This document shows, piece by piece, positions 8,604-17,480 of a stretch of DNA of 42,194 bases. The translations under genes and the position numbers were made by a program. Each line of letters begins with the position of its first letter. The stretch's first letter is position 1. This DNA is from Synechocystis salina LEGE 00031 (lineage in GTDB: Bacteria > Cyanobacteriota > Cyanobacteriia > Cyanobacteriales > Microcystaceae). The DNA lies in the NCBI RefSeq assembly GCF_015207985.1, contig NZ_JADEVV010000036.1, forward strand, positions 1 to 42,194. The letters run 5' to 3'. The notes under the pieces are model-generated. The model was not told the DNA's origin and searched no databases. It saw only the letters and a list, made by a program, of their open reading frames with translations.

Positions 8604-9800
8604 ATGCGGACGATCGCCGAAATTAACGATAAACTCAGCCGGGGACAAGCAACGGTTTGGACAGCGGAGCAGGTCAAAGCTCAAGTAGGGGAACTGGGAA
8701 TTGCCAAGGTAGCAGCACAGGTGGATGTGGTCTGCACTGGAACTTTTGAGCCAATGGAATCCTCCGGGGCGGTGATTAACCTCGGACAAACGGATCCCCC
8801 CATTAAAATTCGTCAATGCTGGCTAGATGGCATCCCGGCCTATGCAGGCTTTGGAGCGGTGGATTTATATTTAGGCGCAACGGCGGCGGCGGACATTACC
8901 AACACTGGTGATAACCTCAACGAAGGAGAAGGTCTGGCGGAAAGGGGCGGTGGCCATATTATTGAAGATTTAATTGCTGGTAAAAGTTTGCCCCTGCGGG
9001 CTGTGGGCCAGGGCACCGACTGCTACCCCCGCACTACCTTGGAAACGGTAATTAGCACCGACCGCATCAATCAGTTTTACCTCTACAATCCCCGCAATCT
9101 TTATCAGAATTTCATTGTGGGGGTGAACGGTGGCGATCGCCTACTTTATACCTACCTAGGCCCTCTGCAACCCCGCTTGGGCAATGCGGTGTACTCCAAC
9201 CCCGGCGCCATTGGCCCCCTGTTTAACGACCCCCTCCTCCAGGCGATCGGCATTGGCACCAAAATCTTCCTGGGGGGCGGTGTGGGTTACATTGCCTGGG
9301 AAGGCACCCAACATTTTCCTCTGCAGAAACGTCTGCCCAACCACACTCCCATTGGCCCGGCAGCCACCCTAGCCCTAATTGGTGATGCCAAACAAATGGA
9401 TGCCTATTGGGTGAGGGGTTGTTATCTGAAAAACTATGGTCCCTCTTTGATGTTGGGGGTGGGGGTGCCCATTCCTGTGTTGAATGAACAAGTAATTGAG
9501 CAATGTGCCGTCACGGATGAAGACATTGTGGCTCCGGTGGTGGATTTTTCCATTCCCCGTCGGGTCAGGCCCACCTTTGGTTTAGTTACCTACGGCCAGC
9601 TCAAAAGCGGCAAAATTACCATTGAAGGCAAAACCGTACGGGTGGCGCCCCTGGCCAGCATTGCCCGTTCCCGGGAAGTGGCGGAAACCCTCAAAGCTTG
9701 GCTAGAGGCTGGCACCTTTTCCCTCACGGAACCAGTAGCTTCCCTGCCTACTGACCGCATGTTCCTTGCCCAGGATCCCGTCGGGAATCTGTCAATTTAG
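8604..9800 (+). CDS. DUF39 family, homocysteine-biosynthesis-type protein
   Basis: A 398-residue member of the DUF39 family. In methanogenic archaea this family, with an accessory ferredoxin-like protein, inserts sulfide into aspartate semialdehyde to form homocysteine. Conserved features are VVCTGTFEPM near residue 46, QCWLDGIPAYAGFGAVD near 72, GTDCYPRTTLETVI near 137, the glycine-rich FLGGGVGYIAWEGTQH near 222, and GCYLKNYGPS near 271. Several cysteines sit in these motifs, consistent with the thiol chemistry proposed for the family. The CBS domains of some archaeal members are absent. Whether the cyanobacterial protein makes homocysteine is inference. It starts with ATG 13 bp after the DUF2949 gene. 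Confidence 0.88.
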   Translation: MRTIAEINDKLSRGQATVWTAEQVKAQVGELGIAKVAAQVDVVCTGTFEPMESSGAVINLGQTDPPIKIRQCWLDGIPAYAGFGAVDLYLGATAAADITNTGDNLNEGEGLAERGGGHIIEDLIAGKSLPLRAVGQGTDCYPRTTLETVISTDRINQFYLYNPRNLYQNFIVGVNGGDRLLYTYLGPLQPRLGNAVYSNPGAIGPLFNDPLLQAIGIGTKIFLGGGVGYIAWEGTQHFPLQKRLPNHTPIGPAATLALIGDAKQMDAYWVRGCYLKNYGPSLMLGVGVPIPVLNEQVIEQCAVTDEDIVAPVVDFSIPRRVRPTFGLVTYGQLKSGKITIEGKTVRVAPLASIARSREVAETLKAWLEAGTFSLTEPVASLPTDRMFLAQDPVGNLSI

Positions 9801-9858
9801 GTTAAGCCTAGTTCGATGAAACCCAATTTTCCCTGGGCCATAAAAATCCTAGTCGGCA

Positions 9859-11106
9859 TTAGGAATGGACCACCCGATGGTCGGGGTTAATGAGGCGGAA
9901 AAATTTCTGCTTCAACTGGCGATCGAACACTTCCCATTTCAGCTTGGTATATTCCGCTTGGTCATTACATCCCGTTAGAAAACCGACGGGAATTTCAAAC
10001 CCCCCGGCCATGTCGCGGCCACCACCGTAGTAGCGTCCAGCACCGTCCATCCCCAAGCTATCTTTTAAAAATTCATCGGGGTCTAGAGTCAGCTTATTGG
10101 TGCGGAGGGAACCAATGACTAACTCAATATCATTGGCCCGGTCATGGACAATGCCGTAAACCAAAGCGGTGTGTACGTTTTCCTCCGTGGCTAAAAAGTC
10201 CGCGGCCTGGGGAATGGCATCCCGTTCCTCGTAGCGGAGATAACCTACCCCCGCCAAGGAAAAGTTATTTTGTACGACTCGATTTTGTAAAGACCGCTCA
10301 ATCACTTCCATCACCCGTTTGGAGCGGGCCGACTGCAAGACTGCATTGAGTAACTGGGCATCATAGATGCGACTGAGGTAGGCCGCCGCCATAAACTCCG
10401 CTTCCTGGGCCTGGAGCAAGTTAATGGTGTCGGAGCGCAGGCCATGCATCAAAGCGGTGGCGCATTTAACGTGGGTGGGGTTACTGCTATTGAAATCTAA
10501 AGTGCCCCCCTGGAGATATTCAGTCAAAATGGTGGCGGTGGAACGACTGCCCGGACGGATATCCACAAAGGCATTCTCCGCTTCTACTTCCTCTTGCTGG
10601 CTATGGTGGTCGATAATCACCACAACGGGAATATCGGCTTCTTGTACTAAAGGCATCAGTTGACTATTGGTGCCCTGACTATCCACCAACACACAGCCTT
10701 GGTAATCGGAGAGGTCAATATCCTTGAGCGTTTGCGGGCCCCAGCGCTTGGCGGGCAGGCCGGTCAGCTTCACCAAAGCAATATTTTCTTGGTGGGAAAG
10801 GGTGCCAGCATAAACAATTTCACACTGGATTTCGTACTGGGCCGCAATCAGTTGAAATGCCCAGGCACTGGAGAGGGCATCGGGGTCAGGAAAATCTTGA
10901 ATTACCAAAATAAACCGTTGGCCCCGATGTCCTTCCAGATGGTGCTGGAGTTTGATGATTTGGGCTGTGTTAGCAGCGGGAATACGGGGAGAAATGGCGT
11001 CCGGAGAGGCAATACTCCTCTGGGCACTGATCTTTTGGGGGGAGGGAACAGTGCTGGATTCTGGGGCGGAAAGACCGTTACTGGGCCGGGAGGAAACAGA
11101 AGCCAT
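9859..11106 (-). CDS. DHH/DHHA1 family phosphoesterase (NrnA-like)
   Basis: A protein of about 415 residues with a DHH phosphoesterase domain and a DHHA1 substrate-binding domain. Motifs in order: DFPDPDALSSA (DxD, about residue 70), LVDSQG (about 140), IIDHHSQ, the DHH signature with its metal-binding His pair (about 164), and the C-terminal YYGGGRDMAGGFEIP glycine loop of DHHA1. Relatives hydrolyse nanoRNA, pAp or cyclic dinucleotide products. An oligoribonuclease or PAP-phosphatase role is likely but unproven. The first 45 or so residues are Ser/Pro/Ala-rich and probably disordered. I choose the ATG at 11106 over the in-frame TTG six bases upstream. It is convergent with the DUF39 gene, 58 bp apart. 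Confidence 0.88.
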   Translation of the reverse strand: MASVSSRPSNGLSAPESSTVPSPQKISAQRSIASPDAISPRIPAANTAQIIKLQHHLEGHRGQRFILVIQDFPDPDALSSAWAFQLIAAQYEIQCEIVYAGTLSHQENIALVKLTGLPAKRWGPQTLKDIDLSDYQGCVLVDSQGTNSQLMPLVQEADIPVVVIIDHHSQQEEVEAENAFVDIRPGSRSTATILTEYLQGGTLDFNSSNPTHVKCATALMHGLRSDTINLLQAQEAEFMAAAYLSRIYDAQLLNAVLQSARSKRVMEVIERSLQNRVVQNNFSLAGVGYLRYEERDAIPQAADFLATEENVHTALVYGIVHDRANDIELVIGSLRTNKLTLDPDEFLKDSLGMDGAGRYYGGGRDMAGGFEIPVGFLTGCNDQAEYTKLKWEVFDRQLKQKFFRLINPDHRVVHS

Positions 11107-11255
11107 TGCCAAAAAATAGGATAGGAGAGGGTGTTAAATAGATCATAACATTGAGTCTAAGCGCACCCCTCTATGGGTGGAATTTACCAAGCTTCCACCT
11201 GGAGTAACAAAGGGTACTGCCAAGAACTTAATGGATTACCGGTGCTCACCAACGC

Positions 11256-12632
11256 TTACCAAGGACTACTAAGCATGGTGAAAGATGCCCAGTAGTAGGG
11301 AGCCGAAAAATCCGTTTGCCCCAGATCAATTAGGGATGGTGGCAGGGCGATCGCCCCCCGAGAAATGCCCGACTGTTCCAGTTCAGAGGTCAATTCTCCC
11401 CGGAGCATTTTTAGTTGGGCCTGGCGTAGGGCTTCGGCTTTGGTGGAGGTTTGACCCAATTGTCGGTAGAACTCAGTCATCAGTACCAATGTCGCCCCGT
11501 CATCCACATTCCAAAAGCTAGCTAAGGCCGATTTAACCCCAGCCTTGAGGGCTAGGCCAGCAAAACCTAGTTCCGCCTCATCATCCCCCAGGGCAGTTTG
11601 GCAAGCACTCAGTACTAATAACTCTAAAGTTGAGGACGGCCAATTTATTTGGCTCATTTTGTCCAAATTCAACTTATCGTCCCAAAACTCGATGTAGGAG
11701 TTACTGGGTTTACCGGAACGAAAAAAAGAATGGGTGGCCAGGTGAACTATGTTTGGTTGCCTTTCGGCCAACTCTGTCTGGAAACGATCAATGGTGAAAT
11801 CCTGGTTAAGAAAAGTTTCCCCCTGCCAACGTTTTTCGTCTGTACGATCCATGGTCATTGCCCAAAGGACATTGTCCAATTCCACTGGCACTGCTGGCAA
11901 AGGACTTTGGTCAGCAAACTCCGATGCCCCCATGGCCAAAATATTGCCCGGGTGAAGTGGTTTGTAGTTACTATCAATCAAATTAAAAGCAGGGATATTG
12001 GTCAGACTATATTTCTCCAGGAGATATTCTTGGCCATCAAATAGAGCGGCCATGGGTAAACCCCGCACCCCATTACCCAAGCAAAAGAGCAAGGTGTCGA
12101 TGCCTTGGGCTTCTAAGGTTTCAGCATAGGGGGCAATAATCCATTGGTACAATTGTTGGGCCGATTCCCGGCGATTGACGGTTTGGGATAGTTGTAATTC
12201 CCGCTGAAAGGTGGCCACTACCGGTCTTAATACTGTCTCTGGTACGTCGTGTAAATCCACCACCACGGGGTCTAGGTCAGGGGTAACTAGTACCAAATGT
12301 AAAAATTCCTTTTCGGGAATGATCCATAACACGGCGGGTTTTTTGCCCGTTTCTGCGGCAATTTTTTGTAGAGTGAGGGCAATATCCTCTGGGGTTTGGG
12401 TCACTTCGGCCAGACTTTCGCCAAAATAGGCGGCAAATTCCTGTTCCCGGGCCTTTTCCATGGCGACAATTTTTTCGCTCAGGGTTTGGGCAAAGGCAGG
12501 GGCCACACCGAAGCTAGCCAAAGTTAATCCCAGGCCCACTGCCATCATTTTTTTCAGTAAAGACTTGGACAAACTCCGGCGATCGCCGAGGGATAATGGG
12601 CGGATAACTCTGCTGTATATGGTGGTTGTCAT
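11256..12632 (-). CDS. exported CHAT-domain protein
   Basis: A protein of about 458 residues with an N-terminal signal peptide (basic region, then hydrophobic MMAVGLGLTLASFG, with probable cleavage after PAFA near residue 49). A C-terminal CHAT domain, a caspase-fold peptidase clan, shows the His of LATHSFF at about residue 301 and the Cys of LVLSACQTA at about 344, forming the expected Cys-His dyad. The middle region is a CHAT N-terminal extension without clear tetratricopeptide repeats. Periplasmic location is inferred from the signal peptide. Substrate and activation are unknown. I use the ATG at 12632 rather than an upstream in-frame start because it places a standard signal peptide at the N-terminus. 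Confidence 0.87.
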   Translation of the reverse strand: MTTTIYSRVIRPLSLGDRRSLSKSLLKKMMAVGLGLTLASFGVAPAFAQTLSEKIVAMEKAREQEFAAYFGESLAEVTQTPEDIALTLQKIAAETGKKPAVLWIIPEKEFLHLVLVTPDLDPVVVDLHDVPETVLRPVVATFQRELQLSQTVNRRESAQQLYQWIIAPYAETLEAQGIDTLLFCLGNGVRGLPMAALFDGQEYLLEKYSLTNIPAFNLIDSNYKPLHPGNILAMGASEFADQSPLPAVPVELDNVLWAMTMDRTDEKRWQGETFLNQDFTIDRFQTELAERQPNIVHLATHSFFRSGKPSNSYIEFWDDKLNLDKMSQINWPSSTLELLVLSACQTALGDDEAELGFAGLALKAGVKSALASFWNVDDGATLVLMTEFYRQLGQTSTKAEALRQAQLKMLRGELTSELEQSGISRGAIALPPSLIDLGQTDFSAPYYWASFTMLSSPW

Positions 12633-12809
12633 TTTTAGTCCCCTTGGTTTGGGGCGATTCCCGGTCAAGACTTTCTCTGACTGCGGTGGGAACCATTGCC
12701 CTTCAACGTTACTAGTCGATTTTGGCAGAAATCATCCCAGTTTTGGAGATTACTTTGTTATCTTCGTAGGTAATTAGAAAATTTTATAAACTCAGCCCTT
12801 ACCATCATA

Positions 12810-14579
12810 ATGTCGGAATTTAGCCTGGCCCATCAGGATTACCCCGTTGACGACCTCGAACAGCTATTAACCATTCTGCCCCGTTCTATTCAAGCCATCA
12901 TCGCTGATCACCCCCAGCGGCAACAGTTAGTGGAAGTGGTCATGGACCTAGGGCGATTACCGGAGGCCCGCTTCCCCGGCACCGCTGTCTATTTGGGGGA
13001 TAGTCCGATCGCCAGGGAAGATTTGCAATATGCCATCGACCGAGTGGGGCTGTTCAGTAGTGATAACCGAGCGGGTATTGAAAGAACCTTGCACCGCATC
13101 AGCGCCATTCGTAACCGCACCAACGAAATTATCGGCTTGACCTGTCGGGTAGGCCGGGCGGTCTTTGGCACCATTAACCTCATCCAAGACCTGGTGGAAA
13201 CTGGCGAATCGCTACTGCTGCTGGGGCGACCTGGGGTAGGCAAAACCACTGCTCTGCGGGAAATTGCCCGGGTGCTGGCAGATGATTTGCATAAACGGGT
13301 GGTGATCATCGACACCTCCAACGAAATTGCCGGGGACGGGGACATTCCCCATCCGGCGATCGGTAGGGCCCGGAGAATGCAGGTGGCCAGGCCGGAATTG
13401 CAACATCAGGTGATGATTGAAGCAGTGGAAAACCATATGCCGGAAGTGATTGTCATTGACGAAATTGGCACCGAATTGGAAGCTTTGGCCGCCCGCACCA
13501 TTGCCGAACGGGGAGTGCAGTTGGTCGGTACAGCCCACGGTAATCGTTTGGAGAATTTAATCAAAAATCCTACCCTCTCAGACCTAGTGGGGGGCATTCA
13601 AGCGGTGACATTGGGGGATGACGAAGCCCGGCGACGGGGTTCCCAAAAAACCGTGTTGGAAAGGAAAGCTCCCCCCACCTTTGCCATGGCAGTGGAAATG
13701 TTGGAGCGGCAAAAATGGACTATCCATAGTGATGTGGCTTTGACCATCGATAATCTGTTGCGGGGCCGCCCTCCGGTGGAACAGTTACGGTATATGAATG
13801 AGCAAGGGGAGCTACAAATCGAAACGGTGGAAGCCCAATCCCAGGAAAAAACGCCCCAACCACCCCCCTATTTTTCTTTGGGGTTAGTGGACGATCGCCA
13901 GTTGCGGCCAAGACCCACAGGTTTACGTTCCACTGGGCGGATGAAACCCCAAGCCCCTCTCCATGCCAACGCCGACCAAGTGCGGGATTTTGAGCGGTTG
14001 CTGGAACAATCTTGGCAACAGTGGGAAGGGGATGATGAACCCAAAGTCAGGGTACCAGGGCCCAACGGTGAAGATTTGCCGGTTTATGTTTACCCCTACG
14101 GCGTCGGGCGATCGCAGTTAGACCAGGTGATTGAAATTTTGCAATTACCAGTGGCTGTTACCAAAGATGTCCACCAGGCCGATGCAGTGTTGGCCCTCCG
14201 CTCCCACGTCAAAGGCAACCAGAAATTACGACAGATGGCCAAGGGCATCCAAGTGCCCGTCTATGGGGTTAAATCCAACACCATTCCCCAAATTAGCCGG
14301 GCTCTGAAACGGATTTTGGGCATGGACGAACCCCACAAAGCTGAGGCGGCCGATCTGCGTTTATTTACCCGCAGTGGCAGTAACGATGAGTTAGAAGCCC
14401 TGGAGGAAGCCCGTTTAGCTGTGGAGCAGATTGTTATTCCCACAGGGCAACCGGTGGAACTGTTACCCCGATCGCCCCATGTACGGAAGATGCAACACGA
14501 ACTGGTGGAACATTACCGTTTGCAGTCGGATAGCTTTGGGGATGAACCGAACCGTCGCCTAAGAATTTATCCTGCCTAA
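12810..14579 (+). CDS. Ycf45-like AAA ATPase with R3H nucleic-acid-binding domain
   Basis: A 589-residue protein. The N-terminal half (about 1-300) is a SpoIIIAA/Ycf45-type secretion-ATPase-like P-loop domain: Walker A GRPGVGKTTALRE near residue 138, VVIIDTSNEIAGDGD near 168, Walker B VIVIDEIGTE near 214, and GTAHGN near 241. A linker follows, then a domain of about 110 residues (about 410-500). The C-terminus carries an R3H-type motif (RKMQHELVEHYRL with the Arg-x3-His spacing, near residue 560), which binds single-stranded nucleic acid. Ycf45 homologues are found in some plastid genomes, but the role is unknown. It starts with ATG. The last 21 bp overlap the convergent thiE gene. Confidence 0.88.
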   Translation: MSEFSLAHQDYPVDDLEQLLTILPRSIQAIIADHPQRQQLVEVVMDLGRLPEARFPGTAVYLGDSPIAREDLQYAIDRVGLFSSDNRAGIERTLHRISAIRNRTNEIIGLTCRVGRAVFGTINLIQDLVETGESLLLLGRPGVGKTTALREIARVLADDLHKRVVIIDTSNEIAGDGDIPHPAIGRARRMQVARPELQHQVMIEAVENHMPEVIVIDEIGTELEALAARTIAERGVQLVGTAHGNRLENLIKNPTLSDLVGGIQAVTLGDDEARRRGSQKTVLERKAPPTFAMAVEMLERQKWTIHSDVALTIDNLLRGRPPVEQLRYMNEQGELQIETVEAQSQEKTPQPPPYFSLGLVDDRQLRPRPTGLRSTGRMKPQAPLHANADQVRDFERLLEQSWQQWEGDDEPKVRVPGPNGEDLPVYVYPYGVGRSQLDQVIEILQLPVAVTKDVHQADAVLALRSHVKGNQKLRQMAKGIQVPVYGVKSNTIPQISRALKRILGMDEPHKAEAADLRLFTRSGSNDELEALEEARLAVEQIVIPTGQPVELLPRSPHVRKMQHELVEHYRLQSDSFGDEPNRRLRIYPA

Positions 14580-15590
14580 CTGAGTTAACAATTGGGCTGT
14601 GGCCTGACTGGGATCTGGGGCTTCCATAATGGCCCGGACGATCGCCACCTGGTTGGCACCGGCTTCCATAACTTCCCCTAAGTTCCCTGAATCAATGCCG
14701 CCAATGGCAAACCAGGGCAGCGGGGAGTTGGCGGCCGCATACTGTACATAATCCAAACCAGCGGGTTTTTTCCCAGCTTTGGTGGGGGTGGCATACACGG
14801 GGCCCACACCAATGTAATCTGCCCCTTCGGCGATCGCCTTGGCCATTTCCTCTGGGTTAGTGGTGGAACGGCCAATGATTTTATCGGGCCCCAGTAGTTG
14901 ACGAGCCACCGCAATGGGTAGATCCTGCTGTCCTAAATGTACTCCATCAGCATTGACTGCTAAGGCCAAGTCCACACGGTCATTGACCAAAAATAAAGCC
15001 CCGTACTGGGTGCATAATTGCCGCAAATCCTTCGCCCGTTGCCACCTTAACTGGTCTTCCGTGTCCTTATCTCGATACTGGACTAGCTTCAATCCCCATT
15101 GGAGGGCCGCTTCCACTGTAGCTAGTAAATTTTCCTGGGGAGAAGTGACTAAGTAAAGGGAACATTGTCTTAATTTTTGCACTAGTTTAGCCCCCAACAA
15201 CCCGCTTTCCAGGGCATAAACCCGGTAGCGTAACTGTTTGCAACAGGCTCCCATGGCCGGATCTCGTAGTTTGCCGTACTCCTCCAGCACCCTTAACGCT
15301 TCTTGCACCCGACATAGATTGGCCTGCAACAGCGCCCGCACATCAGTCCGTTGGCTTTCCTGGGGATGGGTCAACTGGGTGCCCACATCATTAGGGGTGT
15401 CCCTCGCCGCTCGCAGATCGTCTTGATGCCAGGGAGCCAGGGCTTGCCGCAGTTGTTTACATTCCTCTGCCCAATGCTGATGGTTCAGACCAAAACGACA
15501 CCATTCCTCCACTGTCCGCAACCCTTCCCGGGCCCGGTTCAAATTGGCATCCAAAATTCTGGCGATCGCCATGGGGGAAGATTGTTGCAT
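14559..15590 (-). CDS. thiE: thiamine-phosphate synthase, ThiD2-ThiE fusion
   Basis: A 343-residue bifunctional-looking thiamine enzyme. Residues about 8-130 form a ThiD2-type domain (ARILDANLNRAREGLRTVEE, then NLCRVQEALRVLEEYGKL). Residues about 145-340 form ThiE, which couples hydroxymethylpyrimidine diphosphate with thiazole phosphate. ThiE signatures are LKLVQYRDKD, LFLVNDRVDLALAVNADGVHLGQQDL, IGRSTTNPEE, ADYIGVGPVYATPTK and PWFAIGGID. This N-terminal extension is usual in cyanobacteria. No TPP riboswitch is visible in the 116-bp interval upstream. It starts with ATG and overlaps the ycf45-like gene tail to tail by 21 bp. Confidence 0.95.
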   Translation of the reverse strand: MQQSSPMAIARILDANLNRAREGLRTVEEWCRFGLNHQHWAEECKQLRQALAPWHQDDLRAARDTPNDVGTQLTHPQESQRTDVRALLQANLCRVQEALRVLEEYGKLRDPAMGACCKQLRYRVYALESGLLGAKLVQKLRQCSLYLVTSPQENLLATVEAALQWGLKLVQYRDKDTEDQLRWQRAKDLRQLCTQYGALFLVNDRVDLALAVNADGVHLGQQDLPIAVARQLLGPDKIIGRSTTNPEEMAKAIAEGADYIGVGPVYATPTKAGKKPAGLDYVQYAAANSPLPWFAIGGIDSGNLGEVMEAGANQVAIVRAIMEAPDPSQATAQLLTQLGRINS

Positions 15591-15706
15591 CTGTTTAGCT
15601 CAGATAGGAAAAAACGGGTTTTTCGCCAGATTTAGTCCCCAAGTTGATGCTAGGGAAACTCATTTGGCTAAATCCAGCAAAATTTTGCAATTAAACGACA
15701 AAATCC

Positions 15707-16570
15707 TCAACAAACCACTGATTTTGTCCCCGCGGGAGCATCCACCCCTGTCGACTTAGTGGGCTTGGCCTTTAACCCCTCGGCCATGGCTTCAATGAAA
15801 GCGGAGACCCGGATGGGGTCAATGGCTTCGTTAATATTGCCGTGGCGTTTGAGGGAACTGGCCACAATTACCCCATTGGCCGCTTGGATCAACTGGCCAA
15901 TATTGTCCTCATCTGCTCCACTGCCAATGAACACTGGAGTGCCTTTGGCGGCGTTGGTGGCCAGTTCCAAATCTTCTAGATTGGGGGGACTGCCCGTGGC
16001 CCAGCCAGAAAGGATAATGCCATCGGCCAAACCTCGCTCAATGGTATCCGTTACAGCGGTGGTCAAATTGGGCGTCCCCAAGGGTCGGGCGTGTTTCACT
16101 AGCACATCAGCCAGGATGGCCACGTCACTGCCCAATTCCCGCCGATAGCGCAACAGTTCGTGGGCATTGCCTTCAATCAAGCCCTGATCCGTGGCCATGA
16201 CCCCCGTGAGCACATTAACCCGGATAAATTTTGCCCCCACACAACTGGCGATCGCCAAAGCACTATGGGCATCGTTACGCAGAACATTGATCCCCACCGG
16301 GGCCACCACCAAATTTTGCAGGCGATCGACAATTAAGGTCATGGCGCTGACCACTGCCGGATCTACCCTTTGTTTGGGAAAAGGGGCATCGAAAAAGTTT
16401 TCCACAATAATGCCATCCACCCCCCCAGCGGCAAGGGCCGTGGCTTCTTGTTCCGCCCGTTCAATGACGGCGGTGAGATTGCCCCCCCAACGGGCCGAAG
16501 TTGGCAATGGTAGGAGGTGTACAACGCCAATAACAGGATTATGGGTCTGAAAAGTTTGAAATAAATCCAC
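15707..16570 (-). CDS. btpA: photosystem I biogenesis protein BtpA
   Basis: BtpA is a thylakoid-associated factor of Synechocystis needed for stable accumulation of photosystem I reaction-centre proteins, especially at low temperature. The fold is a TIM barrel (BtpA/SgcQ family). Visible signatures are PVIGVVHLLPLP near residue 12, GGVDGIIVENFFDAPF near 48, APVGINVLRNDA near 90, ILADVLVKHA near 149 and the C-terminal GSGADEDNI. I take the GTG at 16570, giving 287 residues. An AGGA ribosome site lies 9 bp upstream, and that length agrees with the known protein. An upstream in-frame TTG would add 17 non-conserved residues. No partner gene is adjacent. Confidence 0.93.
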   Translation of the reverse strand: MDLFQTFQTHNPVIGVVHLLPLPTSARWGGNLTAVIERAEQEATALAAGGVDGIIVENFFDAPFPKQRVDPAVVSAMTLIVDRLQNLVVAPVGINVLRNDAHSALAIASCVGAKFIRVNVLTGVMATDQGLIEGNAHELLRYRRELGSDVAILADVLVKHARPLGTPNLTTAVTDTIERGLADGIILSGWATGSPPNLEDLELATNAAKGTPVFIGSGADEDNIGQLIQAANGVIVASSLKRHGNINEAIDPIRVSAFIEAMAEGLKAKPTKSTGVDAPAGTKSVVC

Positions 16571-16751
16571 TGCACTCGATCCTAAACGCCCCTGGGTACC
16601 GGTCGGGCCCTCGTTGTCCAAGACAGGCGGGTTGTAAATTAAACAAAGCTAAGCCAATTAAGAATTGTACCCTACCAGGGAAATTGACCGGGGGCCGGTT
16701 TCACCGCTCAGGGTATGATTTAGGGGATATGGCAGAATAAGTTGTTGACCT

Positions 16752-16825
16752 GAGGTTGTAGCTCAGACGGATAGAGCAAGCGCCTCCTAAGCGCTGGGCC
16801 GCCGGTTCGACTCCGGCCAACCTCG
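16752..16825 (+). tRNA. trnR-CCU: tRNA-Arg (anticodon CCU)
   Basis: A full 74-nt cloverleaf can be drawn by hand. The acceptor GAGGTTG pairs with CAACCTC, the D stem is GCTC/GAGC, the anticodon stem is AGCGC/GCGCT around the loop CTCCTAA, the variable loop has five bases, and the T stem is GCCGG/CCGGC with loop TTCGACT. The discriminator base is G. Loop positions 34-36 are CCT, reading AGG arginine codons. CCA is not encoded. A T-rich stretch (ATTTTTCCCTTT) follows about 15 bp downstream and may end transcription. Confidence 0.95.
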
Positions 16826-16875
16826 CTTCCTATCTACCATTTTTCCCTTTGCTGTCAACACTCACCCCCCTAACC

Positions 16876-17397
16876 ATGAGAAAAAGACTCACCCGCTTCC
16901 TTTCCCTCACCCTGGTGCTGGGCCTACTCTGGTTTGGCACCGCCGCCTGCGCTAGTCAACCCCCTTCCCAGTTTGACCAGGCCCAACAGGAAAGCACCCA
17001 ACGGGGCGCTGAGGCAGTCACCAAGGAATCCTCCAAAGGGGGAGAGTTCAATGTCTTTTTCCCCCAAGCTGAGGGGGAGTATGAACGGGTCTTTGCCCAG
17101 GAAAAGCAGGGCTTTGCGGAAATTAAACTCAAACAAAATGGTCAAGATGTGGCGGTAATGTCCATCAATGACGTCAAAAATAATCCCACCGCAGCGGATA
17201 AATTTAAGGCCAGCACCCAAGCGATTGATGGTTTTCCCGTAGTGCAACAGGGTACCACTGGCACGGCTTTGTTAGTGGGCGATCGTTATCAGGTCAAGGT
17301 TTTATCCCGTTCGCCGTCTTTCACTCCCCAGGACCGGGAAGCTTGGCTGGCTAAGTTTGATCTCAAGGGGCTAGAAAATTTGAGCGCCAGGAATTAA
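16876..17397 (+). CDS. small putative lipoprotein of unknown function
   Basis: A protein of about 173 residues. The N-terminus MRKRLTRF is followed by a hydrophobic core (LVLGLLWFG) and the lipobox-like TAAC, so cleavage before that Cys and lipid attachment are likely. The mature part is a single domain with FNVFFPQAEGEYERV and IDGFPVVQQG stretches and a charged C-terminus, without catalytic motifs I recognise. The location would be a plasma or thylakoid membrane facing the periplasm or lumen. I prefer the ATG at 16876 to a TTG 27 bp upstream because it starts directly at the signal peptide. It lies 50 bp after tRNA-Arg. Confidence 0.78.
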   Translation: MRKRLTRFLSLTLVLGLLWFGTAACASQPPSQFDQAQQESTQRGAEAVTKESSKGGEFNVFFPQAEGEYERVFAQEKQGFAEIKLKQNGQDVAVMSINDVKNNPTAADKFKASTQAIDGFPVVQQGTTGTALLVGDRYQVKVLSRSPSFTPQDREAWLAKFDLKGLENLSARN

Positions 17398-17480
17398 CAG
17401 GAAATTAGAAAAAAAGTTAAAACCGTTTAGTTACCAAAGTTCCCAACCCATAGTCCACCGATCAAACAGGAGTTTTTTGC

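Noticed and set aside
10660-11124. Long open frame antisense to the DHH gene
   Set aside because: Shadow of a real gene with clear DHH/DHHA1 motifs; the antisense product has biased, gene-shadow-like composition.
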